From positions 483,386-547,385 of the forward strand of contig MZZL01000406.1 of assembly GCA_002749535.1 (NCBI GenBank): 64,000 bases of DNA, in the 5' to 3' direction. Source of the stretch: Apophysomyces variabilis (lineage: Eukaryota > Mucoromycota > Mucoromycetes > Mucorales > Mucoraceae). Positions within the stretch are counted from its first letter, which is position 1. Every line of letters begins with the position of its first letter. Shown here piece after piece: positions 47,614-59,334 of the stretch. The notes under the pieces are model-generated. The model had not been told where the DNA came from. It was given only the letters and a program-made list of their open reading frames with translations, and did no database searches. Made by a program: the position numbers and the translations under genes.

Positions 47614-49201
47614 CTATACGTCTGCTTTGATAGCAGTCCAAAATGCACAATCATAGACGTATTTAAGCATACCATCTGGGTTAGAAGTATAAGTAGTGGA
47701 AACGGATGTCTCTTTCTACATGGTGGTCAATACATTGCGGGGTGGTATGTTGGTCGTACCTTAAATTGGAATCCGATCTCACGAGCAACGCGTTTGACTT
47801 CTGCCAAACTTAATTCAATCGAGGGTTCACCTGGCGTATCCTCAAAATGATAAAGCAATGGGCCTATAAAGATATTAATATTATCAAAAGAAGTCATTGT
47901 TTCTTACCAATATTGATCCATGTGCCTCCTGGTTTAAGCACCTTATGGATCACATCCATGTATTCCAGAATATTCTTCGCCGTATCAATAAAGAAACATG
48001 TCACCACGACATCCCACGCACCTTGGGCGGGTGATTTCAGTGTATACGACGGAAGATCTATGACTTACCGTGATTTGTTTCTTGATCCCCGTAAACCTCC
48101 ACAAAATCTCCCGCTACCATTGAGAAGTCCACAGTGGGTGGAAGATTGGATGGTAAGACATCTGGGATACGCACAGCTGTCAATTGCTGTTCCGAACATT
48201 TGATATTCGAAAACGAATGAACAAAAGGATAGATGCTGTACTGTTCTTCTTTGGTCATTCTACACAACAGAAGTATAAATTTCAGCCCGTCATTCTCCCA
48301 CACCTTACCTGTTTAGAACAAAATGAGACGCGAGCAACTTGTTGTCACGCTCTTGTAAGCATTACATTTTGATCTTACGTTCTTTATCTTACCATGTAGA
48401 AAGAGAATTCGTTGCCTTGACAACTGAAACCTAGTTTGCTAGGTTAATGTATTGCGTTAGGCTAACGTAGTATGGAATTTACCTGCACTGGCAATATCAA
48501 AAGCCAAACGACCTAAACCAGCACCAGGTACAAGAACACGTATTGATCCTCTACAGTACAGAAAAGAAAAATGAACAAGAATCGTTTAACGGATCGCAAG
48601 CTTACCTGTCTTTCAGCTCAACAGCATGATAGATCGATTCGAGTTCTTCCAAAATCGGACCATATGTGACATCACGTTCAGTTTTGCCCTGACCTTCTAG
48701 TTCAGATTTACAGCGTAACTGATATCTTCCTTTACCTCAACCGACCAATCCCGGACAAACTGTTTTAGCGTACTTCGGACCTTGTCCATATCCATTGGAG
48801 ATACGGGTGGTTTGTTGCCCTTTCGATGAAAAGGATTAAGATAGGATAACGTACGAGTGCCATTTTTTTACCAATGTCTTGTATCCTTCCGATATAAGCG
48901 CAATAGGATCTTCCTTCATGAACATGGTGGCACCTCGAACAATCTCTTTCAACATTAACGCGTTGGCTTCGATCCTTTCGTCGACAGCATTGATTTTCTG
49001 TAGCACATCTGGAATAAGGCGTTTGTGTCGCTCTGGTAATGCCATAAAGTCGTGTCGTCGCCGGTGGTTGTGGTTAAGCGCATGACGGCGATAGTAGGCA
49101 AATGCAGTTAACACCTTTTGGAAGTGAGCTCGTTCGGCTTGTGCGGGATCTTCTTCCTCATGGCAGTGCTGGTGCTTGTCATGGTGGTGATCGTGTGCCA
49201 T
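47614..49201 (-). CDS. CARNMT1: Carnosine N-methyltransferase family (N2227) protein
   Basis: Ten exons: 49201-48872, 48819-48736, 48688-48606, 48550-48483, 48430-48393, 48337-48309 (29 nt), 48259-48069, 48021-47908, 47863-47760 and 47715-47614; 380 aa. The N-terminus is histidine-rich ([18 protein letters not shown]). The core has [31 protein letters not shown], the SAM-binding [18 protein letters not shown] (about aa 169-186), [61 protein letters not shown] and GPLLYHFED. Family role: SAM-dependent methylation of carnosine-like or histidine-containing dipeptide substrates; yeast YNL092W is the fungal reference. The true fungal substrate is unknown. The histidine cluster may bind metal, which is inference. 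Confidence 0.92.
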
Positions 49202-49619
49202 ATCTAGGCAAAAAAAGTCCCTGCTTCCGGCTGGCTATCCAAGCCTCAGGGTGACGGTTTCAAAACGGCAAATTAAGGTTTTTGGTTTCTGGGTGACACC
49301 TTGGATTACAGGGCGCTTGTGGACGGGTTAACTTGAATGTTTCTTCCACTGCACTAATTAACTTCGATTGCGTATATCTTTTAAAGAATGCATAGCCAGG
49401 AAATACCTAGCTGTTGGATGGTACACTGCGTCATGCAAGACCCGTTGGTGCTCGAACAAAATTAGTCCAGCAAGGTGTCACAGCCTTTTTCACATGCCAG
49501 AGATTGATAACGGACCTTAACACATGAAATGTCAACCAGGTGAAGTGACGCGCGTGATCCTACATAAGCCAATCGTTTCTCCAACTCTTTCCCTTCTACG
49601 TCCTCGCAGCTCCGCCCTT

Positions 49620-49757
49620 GCCGCGTGATTCTCTATTTTTTTTTCTTTGCCTTTTGTCTCTACGTCTTTTCCCCCTTTTTTTCTTCTTCTTCTGCCCTTC
49701 TTTTCCTCTTCACTCTTCTTGTTTTATTTTATTTTCTTCTTTCTTTCTCTTCCGTAA
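49620..49757 (+). promoter_or_regulatory. CT-rich 5' leader of the single-TM gene
   Basis: About 140 nt of almost pure pyrimidine on the coding strand directly before the ATG at 49759. Similar tracts precede other starts in the window. The 557-bp interval with the divergent methyltransferase gene otherwise shows no feature. Confidence 0.5.
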
Positions 49758-49758
49758 C

Positions 49759-50578
49759 ATGTCTTTATTTGATGCTGTTGATAACTTAACAACAGCAGAA
49801 CAAGATCCAGCCAACCATAGGACACCTCAACGCATGCATACATGTCGGAATCCTATTTCAATCCCTGAGCGGATAACATCGTTTTATCGCCGATACCATC
49901 TTCCATCCACGGATTCCTACGATTCCTATAGTTATTACACATCTACTTCGTCCAGGCAATCTACAGCTATGGAAATTATTTTTTCCAGACTGCTTGATGC
50001 TATCATATTTACGTCCGCGTTGGCGATCACTGCATACAACTACTGGACAGGAAGTCTCGATCCGCCAGCGCCACCACCCCCCACAAGACCAGCGTTGATT
50101 AAGCAATGGAAAAAGCAACAACAACGCAAAAGCGTAGTCATACAGGAACCTGAAGCATTAGAGGATTCAAGACGCCAGAGAACACAGCAGTGGGCCGAAA
50201 CGATAGTGACATCCAATCAGAAACTGGTGAGTTGGCATGTCAACAAAAATCTACTGGAGAACTGACGGTAGGAATGAATATTAGGTACAACGACAACGGC
50301 CATCGTCACCACCGGCCATGGCAACGGCAAGCAGACGTGCAGATGCACCGAAGCGTGATAAGAGACGCACACAGTCTCTGCCTAATAACCCCGCTGCCGT
50401 ACAAATTCTTATGGAGAAACAGAAAGAGGACGAAATGTTCGCAAGAATGCAAGAACGCCTTCAATCCCTAATACAGCAAGGCCAGGCTGCACTTACAAGC
50501 ACTGCTATCGAAGTATATGAAAGAGATGAAATCGCTGTGCGAACGGCATTCTCTGCCAAAAAGAAAAACAGTGTTTAA
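49759..50578 (+). CDS. Single-pass membrane protein of unknown function
   Basis: Exons 49759-50226 and 50285-50578, 58-nt intron; 253 aa. Family not recognised. Visible features: a polar N-terminus of about 70 residues, one hydrophobic segment LLDAIIFTSALAITAYNYW (about aa 76-94), a proline run (PPAPPPPTRP) and a basic patch (KQWKKQQQRK). The second exon encodes RRADAPKRDKRRTQSLP and a predicted amphipathic helix (MFARMQERLQSLIQQGQAAL). The arrangement suggests a tail on one face of a membrane with a basic cytosolic C-terminal half, possibly nuclear-envelope or ER associated, but that is a guess. The CT-rich leader and clean splice support a real gene. Confidence 0.7.
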
Positions 50579-53543
50579 TCTAAACTTTTTGTTCTACTTA
50601 CTTTGTACATTTTCGTTTTCCCCTTGTATAGTTTATCCAGTCCTTTTTTTTCCTTTTCTTTTCTCTCTTTTCTTTTTGCATGATCAAAGGTCAATCTTTT
50701 CTCTTACACGCACACTCACATTCACATCCTACTCTTTCTTCTATCACAAAATCATTCAATTCTTTTTTCTTTATTCTGCAATGACATTACTGGTTATTAA
50801 TATGTTGGTTCCTTTCAGCTCTTATTTTGTTGATCAGAAGTTAGACTGATGAATGCATTCAAGTATTCTTTCGGAAAGCAAGATTAGTATGTTGTTTCGG
50901 ACAGCAATCTCCATATAATTGGTGCTGAAAAATTGTTCCCTGGACGCATTATGATTTTATGTAATAATGATCAGGAGTTACACCGCATGTCAATAATCAT
51001 ACCAAAAATTTAATGCCGCATTAGTCCTCTACTGTACATACAAGTGCCGTCAACGTTTGACTGCATGAAAAATTCAGCCGAACTGGTTTGTTGGGTGTAT
51101 TGAGAATGGGGATCCCCAACTAATATCGATTAAATAGCGATTTATAAGGAACATTGGGATACCATTCCAGGTCAAATTAGCAAAGTAGGCTGTTTATATC
51201 TTAATTTAACAATGAAAATCATTGTAGAACGTGCCTTACTTTTTGGCCCATACTGGCAGTTGCAAAAATAACATAAAACGACCACACTCACTATATGTCT
51301 GTTTGTAGGCTAATACCCATGGATTCTGCTTGATGAGCTCGCTGATGTCAGGAGCTTTCAAACTTGGTCGCTAGAGGCAATGGATATTCGGCAAGAAGGT
51401 TTAAAATGCCGACTTTCATTTTTCACGCATCATTGTTTGTGTACAATTAATAAATACTTGATGAGAAATTCCTGAGACAGCTCGTACGGAGGAGCGCAAT
51501 CTGTGTGAAGTGAAGTGGCTATCCTTGCAACGGTATAGACTATAGTGTATGAGCTATAGAAGCACAAAAGCATATGGCTTTTGGAACGGTAGTTCTAGAT
51601 TAAAACCCGGTATGCAGCATATATCGCTTCCTTTGTTTAGCTTCGTCCTAACGTGGTAACATGCAGATAAACACAGACCTGAAAATTTCCCAAAGACTTG
51701 TCGTTTTACCTAAAGAAACACGAACCTTTTATTAACTCCAAGAGCCTTGTATCCTCTATATAACGATTTCAAGAAGTCAAAATGCCAGATGTTCGAACAA
51801 ACACAGAACGTGCTAGCTTCCCTTTGCTGATTACAGTCACAATTTGTATCGGACGATAATCATGCTGATTCATAGTGTTTGTTATTTTATGGAAAGCGAG
51901 AGTTGCTAACATCTCTGGTTGTAGTAAGCGTTCCTGACAGACTGCTCACAGGATAAATCACGGCTCGAGATATTAGTGTGCAATCACATCTGCTACAACC
52001 ACTATTAGCATCCTGTTGGTGCATGGACAAAGAATATACGACAAGACTTTAACAGGAACCATCCTATATGTATTGCAAAGAGGCAGTCCCAAACAAGAAA
52101 TGGGTAGTTTAAACAAAGAAATGCCTTGTTTACTCCGGTATGGTGGACTGAGGCCGATTCCATGGCCAGTGCTGTTCGTGGTTCTGGAGGATAGCAGAAC
52201 ACCAGAATATTTCTTTATATGTAACCTTCGACTTCTTAGAGTATCTACGTATTGTCACATGCTGCAGGTCCATATTGCGCGATCGTCGACTATAACCTGT
52301 TTGTTAAATTTAGATGCCTGGGTTACTTTTGGCCAAAAGCCTCAGCGGGCCAACTGCTAACTCTCAGATGGTCCAAACTTGGTCTAACTCACACCAATGA
52401 CTAAGGAAAACTAGGCTTCTGATTGTATGTCAACATCATTTGCAGCTGACTGAAAACACCGGGACAAAATGAGTGCAATCTAGCATCGGATCTACGGAAA
52501 TGTTTACAACAATCATACTGACAACACTAACGCCACGAATGCTGTAGCCAACTATTAAACGGAAACTTTATTAATCGTGTTTTATATCTGGCAATAATAG
52601 TTTTGCTGCTAGAACAATGCAGCAGCAATTTTCAGCTCGAAAGCTCCTTGATTCCTACGCAATAGGAAGGTTTCCTTTTTGGGTTCGCTTAAAGGAAAAA
52701 GACCCGAGCTAAACCTGGTACTGGTCATAACTCAGAAACCTGATTATAAAAGAGTTAATCCATCTTCTTCCACTGCTATTCATAATCGCACAGGCTAATG
52801 AGGAGAACTTGTTTTCTGTAAAGTGAAAGCTTTTCCACTGGTATACAAGGATTATGGCTGCTTTTGATCTCCTAAAGTTGCATATTTCCTTTTTGATTGA
52901 TGTGCATGATATTGATCCTCTAGGAAGGTGAACAGACATATTTGTTCCTATGATTGTTCATCTGGTACCTGTAAAACTGTGGTAAGTCACAAACAAAAAA
53001 AAGCATAATACATAAAGAAACATTATCAAATGAAATACAATCCCTTTCTTCAGAAACCGTAGATACGACAATATATATCCAAAGCCAAGAGAACATACAA
53101 CTTCTAACAGAAATTTGTCGTACTATAATACTGTCTGTCCAGCCAACCGAAGAGTATCCAGTTGACTTGATGCAAAACGCTGATAAAACAAAAAGAATAC
53201 CGTGCCAATATCTTTACAGATGGTGCTCGTCCATCGGCAGGTTAGCCAGTCTTTTTCTTTCCTTGTTCGTTACAATTTATTGTCCTGACAAAAGGTTCAA
53301 TCGATCCGTGAGTCATTGCGTTTTGTGGGAAAAAAGCAGAATTTCAATTCTTTCGGCATCAAAGTCTTTCATTCCATCCTTTCGAGACAAGAGATCCATA
53401 CAAACGTACAGATAACCCCTTAATGACTGTCTGGAATTTTTCTTTCTGGAATGGGGTAAATAGCTACATAAAGTAAGGCGAGACAACGCAAGAGATATGT
53501 TTTCTGTAGAAAACAAAGTATTGGTCCATTAGCTACCTTACAT
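50579..53543. other. Gene-poor region, 3.0 kb
   Basis: No conserved exon, RNA gene, tandem repeat or terminal-repeat element was recognised on either strand. ORFs of 60-115 codons (for example 52016-52360 and 52709-52939) have no motif or splice partner. The left end is the 3' UTR of the single-TM gene and the right end the promoter of the PMT-like gene. Confidence 0.45.
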
Positions 53544-56500
53544 ATGATGTTCTCACTGAGATATCGTCGACTGTCTTCCAAATCAGAGACATCACTGCTT
53601 TATTACAATGCAAAGGAGGAGGAAGAGTCCTACGACGCTAAAATGAAAAAGCCTTCCATGCTCGCCACACAACGTTACCGTCCCGAAGCACTAAGCCTTG
53701 CCGCCATGACAATTCTGTCCTTGATAATAAGGCTATGGCATCTCGATCACCCTAACACTTTTCTGTAAGCAACTGAATACAAGCGCGCAAAAGCAAAGAA
53801 AATAAAGGAAAAAGCATAGACTCATCCTTTTCCTCTAAAAATTAGGGAAAGCGAACTAGAAATTGCGAAGCAAGTGAACTGGTACCTTAAAGGACAGTTC
53901 TTTATTTCTCCATATCCTCCACTAGCCTCATTGATTTACGCAAAGTTGGCAAAAACAGCAGGCTATCTCGGTACAGAGCAATTTCTCTATGTAGGCCAGT
54001 AAGTCGTGAAAAGGAAAATCGTGTAAGCAATAATATGACGATTCTTTCACATAGGCCATTTGGCACCTATCCTGCGGTCGTATTAAGATTCGTTTCTGCA
54101 GTTTTTGGAACATGTCTACTACCTTTGTGTTATTTTACTATTTATTGGATGGGGCATTCCAGGACAACAGCTGCCTTGGCAGCAGGGATTGTGCTTTTGG
54201 GTAAGATTCCTTAGCGACGAGGAATGGTTCGTTTGCTTCATGTGTGAACATTTTGTTAGAGAATGGAATGCTTACTCAGTCAAGATTTGCCGCACCTGAA
54301 AGCATTTTAGGGTGCTTTCTGGGGCTTACAGCATTATGTTGGACAATGACACGAAGGCATGGTCGAAAGGGCGCCTCTTTGGTTATCTAACCTTTTTGTC
54401 AATTTTTCAATTATCAGAAATCCGTCTTCAATGTTGTCTATGACAGCTACCGGTATCTGTCTAGGTTTGGCCGTCAGGTAACTTAAATGCATGCACATAC
54501 ATACTATGCCTTGGCACACTAAATCGTCACGAACAAATAAAGTGCAAAATGGCAAGGCATAACCATGATAATCGCGGTGTGGACCTTCGTAATAAAAGAT
54601 GCGTGGAGAATGCTATGCGAAAAACGCATTGGTGTGGTAAGGCTCGAAAAGTGTTGGTCTTCGTCGCTGAATAGAGAGATAACCAATGCAACATCACAAG
54701 TTTTTTGTAGTAAAGCGTGTAACACTCAGTATTTTTATGTTTGTTTTTCTTCCATTGGGTGTTTATCTCTCTATCTTTCTATATCATCTGTCTTTGATTC
54801 CCAATGCTGGAGACCACGATCTACTGATCAGTTCGCCGCTCCGGTACTCTCTGTTTGGCAACAAGTTTGCTGGAACGCAACCACGTTAGATCAATCCTTT
54901 GTCATTTTTATGTTGTGTACTGAATGAAGTTTTGCAGATATAGCTTATGGCTCCAAGATCGTTTTAAGACACTTGGGAACAAGTGGAGGCTTTCTTCATT
55001 CACACAAGGCACAATACGAAAGTGGCAGTACTCGTAAGTAGATACAGACAGAGATAGGCAAACTTAAACAAAGTCTCTTTGGGTAGAACAAATGGTATCG
55101 CTTTATCCTTATGAGGATTTCAATAATGTATGGATTGTGCAAAAACCTCTCGATCTCTGGAACGGATCCGAGCCTGTCGAGTTAGTTAGGAACAACGATC
55201 AGATACGATTAGAGCACTACCCAAGCACACGTCGACTGCATTCACATGATCACAGGCCCCCAATGAGCAATAAGCCAGAACACCATGAAGTCACGTAAGC
55301 GCAGCTCTTTCCTTCTTCGGTTTTGTTGTAAGGGCTGGATCTGAGGCAAAAATGTAATTAGGGCTTATGGAGATCGATACATTGAAGATCCGCACGACTT
55401 TTGGTGGCTCCGCGTGTCCAACGAGGATGGAAAACTTGACCCAGAGGATAGATCCCCCCTGCAAGCATTGAACTCACGGATACGTCTTCTCCACGTACGT
55501 GGATGCTATCTCATGAGCCACAACATGCCGTTGCCGCCTCCTGGAGAGTTACAACAGGAGGTGACCTGCATGACAGCAGCAAAGGCTAGTCTCAGTACCT
55601 GGGTGATTGAATCAGCTTTTCACGAATGTAGGCTACTGGATGTTAAAGTGTAGACTTGCTAAGTACGACCTCTATTTCTTTTAGTAATGACTGACGAAGA
55701 AGATGTCTTCTATGATCCGCCGACGACCACAGAGAAACTCCGAGAAATCCATAAACTCATGTGGAATTATCCTTCTTCCATCTACGATCGTTTGGCACCA
55801 AAGCCTTCTCTCGACAAACTGTATCAGCCATCGCGCGATAACTTAATGGTGAAGCCTTTTGGGTATTTTCTTCACAAACAGTGTCAGCGCTTTTGGGATG
55901 ACCTAACTGGTCGCTCCGTTCACATGGTGTTCAATCCTTGGGCTCAGTTATTGATGGTTTCGACTTCAATAGGCTATATGCTGTATTTATGCATAGAAAC
56001 TATCCTTAACAAGCGGCAGATCAAAATTCCTGAATGGATGACCTTCGATCAAGGCGTGCAGTGGGTAGGTAAGTTTGAATATCGCATCTTTCCTCTTGGC
56101 CCATCTTTCCCTTCTAAGATGGCAAGGAGCAGGTTACGATATTGTCGCAGTGCGGGATTTATACCGCCAATCTCTTGAATTTCTAGCCGTGTCATCAGCG
56201 ATTCAAGTGATTGTGCTACACTTCTTTCCAGCACACGCATGGAAAATGGCAGATGTGTTACACAGTGCTTATTATTACGGTATCGGTCTTACTGCTGTCG
56301 CTATTGAAGCGGCGACTTTCCGTCTGAAACGGTCATGGCGTTTGATGGCCTATGGAGGCATTCTGTTGGTTGGCTTGATCAGTTTTGTGCGACTGATTCC
56401 TTTATCCTTTGGAAGTCGAACATGGTCTATGGCCGACTGTGAACGAGCCAACTTCTTCAATATGGATTGTCAACGATTCCCAAAACGACCTGTGATGGAC

Positions 56501-56875
56501 AACCAGACATTGCTAACAGTTTATGTAGAGATGCCTGGAAAAACTCATCCATTTAAATATCAAGCCGGTGGAGAGGCTCAAGCGGATCATCATGTTGCCC
56601 TATTGAAGCATGCAACTTTTCAACTGGAGGCGCGTAAACTCAGTGGTTCTGCGCGGTTTCATCGGGCATTGAGCACGCCTGCTATAACGAACCCCGAAAT
56701 TGCGGCTTGGCAAGAAGAAGTCATTAGTGCTGCTGTGGAACGGGAAAGGAAATTAGCGGAAGAGGGAACAGGAGAGAGCGAAGAAGACGAAGAAGAAGAC
56801 GAGGAGGAGGAGGAGGAGTATGAATACGAGGAGGGAGAGACCGAGGCGGACGGGGTGACAGACATGCAAAACTAA
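53544..56875 (+). CDS. Divergent PMT-family protein with MIR domain and acidic tail
   Basis: Twelve exons: 53544-53764, 53846-53998, 54055-54200, 54260-54356, 54418-54477, 54543-54636, 54701-54884, 54938-55033, 55087-55294, 55362-55627, 55685-56068 and 56127-56875; 885 aa. Membrane segments and PMT landmarks are in order: IIRLWHLDHP, YLKGQFFISPYPPLASL, LLENGMLTQSRFAAPESILG, ATGICLGLAVSAKWQG and YSLFGN. A luminal MIR region follows (IAYGSKIVLRHLGTSGGFLH, VSLYPYEDFNN, FWWLRV, RIRLLHVRGCYLMSH). Known PMTs carry a catalytic Asp-Glu after the first membrane segment (FDEVHF). Here that place reads FLESELE, and the HPPL loop is YPPL. The C-terminal membrane half also departs from the family, and the last 40 residues are nearly all Glu/Asp. 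Either a specialised or an inactive PMT relative of the ER; intron 4 (54357-54417) needs a GC donor. Confidence 0.8.
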
Positions 56876-57011
56876 AAACTATTGGAGGGGCGCGTTTACT
56901 TTTGTGACCCCTGTATGGAAACGGCGCGTTAACTAGCGGGAAAATAAAAATTGCTAGTTTTTTCAATCAGGCACCCTTTTCTTCTTACCTTTTTCTTCTT
57001 GGTCTATATCC

Positions 57012-57761
57012 ATGGCTCAGTGTACCTGCAAGAAGAACAAAAACGCCCAGGGCTCTTCATGTTTGATGAAGATCTTGTTCGTTCTGACCCTTTTGGCTGC
57101 TGTCTTCGTCGGTTTCGACAGGGTCATGCCCAACTTTTATGTGTTCGATCAGAACGTCTTGCACACTGTGGCCAAACGCAACATTGAGAAGTACTCGCAC
57201 GACAGCAGGTTGATGATGCAGAACGTGGCTAAGGACCTCGCCAAGGAATATCCCGGTCACATCGAATTGAAGGAGGAATGGGTGTTCAACAATGCTGGTG
57301 GTGCTATGGGCTCCATGTGGATCTTGCATGCTTCTATTAGTGAATACGTCATTATCTTTGGTACTGCTGTCGGCACTGAGGGACACACTGGTCGCTTCCT
57401 TGCTGATGATTACTTCATCATGTTGGAGGGTGAGCAATGGGCTTATAACGCTGGTGACTTGACACGTCAGGTAAGAGACAAATATGACTGCCGAAATGGA
57501 GCGAGAAATTTTAAACTTTGAACTACTCGTTAGGTTTACAACGTTGGTGAGATGCATCACTTGCCTCGTGGTGTTGTCCAGCAATACAAGATTCCTGAGC
57601 ATGGTTTTGCATTGGAATATGCTCGAGGCTGGATTCCATTGATGCTTCCCTTTGGTTTCTTCGATACGATCTTCTCCACTCTGGATTTCGTAAGCGCCTA
57701 CCACACCCTACGTTTGACCGGCAAGGCAGTGATTACCGAATTGCTTCAGGGAAAGATTTAA
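57012..57761 (+). CDS. ERG2: C-8 sterol isomerase ERG2
   Basis: Exons 57012-57470 and 57534-57761; 228 aa. A single N-terminal membrane anchor (MKILFVLTLLAAVFVGF, about aa 19-35) is followed by VMPNFYVFDQNVLHTVAKR and DLAKEYPGHIELKEEWVFNN. Then come GGAMGSMWILHASISEYVI, FGTAVGTEGHTGRF, GEQWAYNAGDLTRQVYNVGE, MHHLPRGVVQQYKIP and ALEYARGWIPLMLPFG. These are the hallmarks of the ERG2/sigma-1-receptor family. Reaction: moves the C8-C9 double bond of fecosterol to C7-C8 (episterol) in ergosterol synthesis, at the ER membrane. Codon use is biased to C-ending codons, suggesting strong expression. It starts 136 bp after the PMT-like stop on the same strand, behind a short CT-rich leader. Family members are usually about 220 residues, so it looks complete. 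Confidence 0.96.
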
Positions 57762-58020
57762 GAGAGCAAGTTTACTCGGAAAAAAAAAGGATAGAGATGT
57801 ATAATAAATACTATTAATCATAATCAAGTAAAAAGGACAGTACGAAAACTACTATTATGTACGGAGCTCTCTCGATGTGCGTTTGTAGCTGTCGCGTTTT
57901 TCGCGTGGGCAAACAGGTGGTTCGTATTTAAGGCGGAGTCGCAGTCAGTCTGGAAATCATGCCATTCCTTTTCTTCCCACACCCAGTTGCCCCGAGGACC
58001 TTTTACTTGTTTTAATTCCC

Positions 58021-59263
58021 ATGGAAGCTATTGATGATTATGCGAATGAGAATATTGCCCGCTCATTGGCTTATACCGTGCTTGAGTACCGGCAACAACA
58101 CGACTTTGTCAGTCTTTTACCCATATCAACGGCTCTTTTACGACAACGCGTGCACTTTCTAGGACCCTCATCTGCCACAGAACCAAGTGAATGGAATGAG
58201 GTTGTGCAGTGGCAAAAAGATAGCTGTCCTGATGTGATCGAGACACTCTGGACAGGTGATGGAAACACCGTTGACGATCTGTACCAAAGCACTGTCTATT
58301 ATAAACGATTGGATGCCGAAACATTGCATGCCCTCGTTGAATTTGCTCATCGCGATGGAAAGCATTTTGTCGTGGTATTGGCCTTGGAGCAGGGAGCCGA
58401 AGATATTTCTGAACTGAAATATCATAACACCAGGGAATATTCCGATAAGGAGTGGGAACAAATCCGGACATGGCCCCAAACCCATGAGGAAGCTGAACGG
58501 ATATTTTTAACTAAAGTCACTCAACTTCATCGATCTCACCTGACCGCAACACCAGAGGTAATATACAAATAAGGGAAGCTTGGAAAGGGACAGATGGACT
58601 GAATCGGTAATCTAGAGCACTAAGTCAAACAGAGAAGCACCGTCCGGCTATTGGGGTGACTGGTCGTCCGATGAGGAAGAATCAGATCAAAAGGATAAGA
58701 AAAAGGACAAAGAGAAGGCAATGGCGGATCAAGCGAACGTTGAAGAAGATTCGGAAGAAGAATACTATGCAAGGTGGAGCCGTGACCCGGGCACGCTCAC
58801 ACCGCCCCAGATGAATCCGGAGGAGCAACAGGAGATGGAAGAAGAATATGACCAGTCTTATAATCCTTTATTTACCGTCCCAAGTGTACCGAACCTAATG
58901 GATGCTCATACTGCTGCCTTGGCGGAACTGACACAAGTCCTACAGACTTCTTTGCCAGGCAACTCTACGCAGGGAGTGATCTCTAGCGATCCGCTTCCGA
59001 AAATCATCAGCAGGACGCGTGAGTTAGATGAATCTAGAACATGCACAATCCCGGGGGCCTATCCGGAGACTCCACAACCAACTGTTGAGGATCTCAAGAC
59101 AATTGCCCATGCTTCCGATTCAGGATGGGACCACCAAAAGAAGGAAGCAGGTCGGATCCTGTTAAAGAAATCATTAAGTGCCTTGGTGGGCGCAGGTAAA
59201 CTGTTGGGTTATGAGGGATCTGATATACTGGATATGGTCAGGGAAATCATAGAGAACCCCTAG
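58021..59263 (+). CDS. Conserved-looking acidic protein, family not recognised
   Basis: Exons 58021-58557 and 58616-59263; 394 aa. The first half is soluble and helical (NIARSLAYTVLEYRQQHDFV, LLPISTALLRQRVHFLGP). The second half opens with GYWGDWSSDEEESDQKDKKK and contains EEDSEEEYYARWSRDPGTL and a Pro/Glu-rich linker. It ends in a helical region (DHQKKEAGRILLKKSLSALV then VREIIENP). There are no membrane segments, no Cys clusters and no recognised catalytic motif. The clean 58-nt intron, low stop density and CT-containing leader support a real gene. It sits tandem to ERG2 and converges on the hydrolase gene with 71 bp between stops. A nuclear or adaptor role would be a guess. Confidence 0.75.
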
Positions 59264-59334
59264 GTGTTTTGTAATTTTTTTTGTTTTGTTTGATACAGAA
59301 GACAAAATACAATTATACAATTTCTGTCACCATC

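Noticed and set aside
52016..52360. A 114-codon plus-strand ORF in the 3-kb gene-poor region
   Set aside because: No recognisable motif, no leader or splice partner, and an equally long open frame on the other strand.
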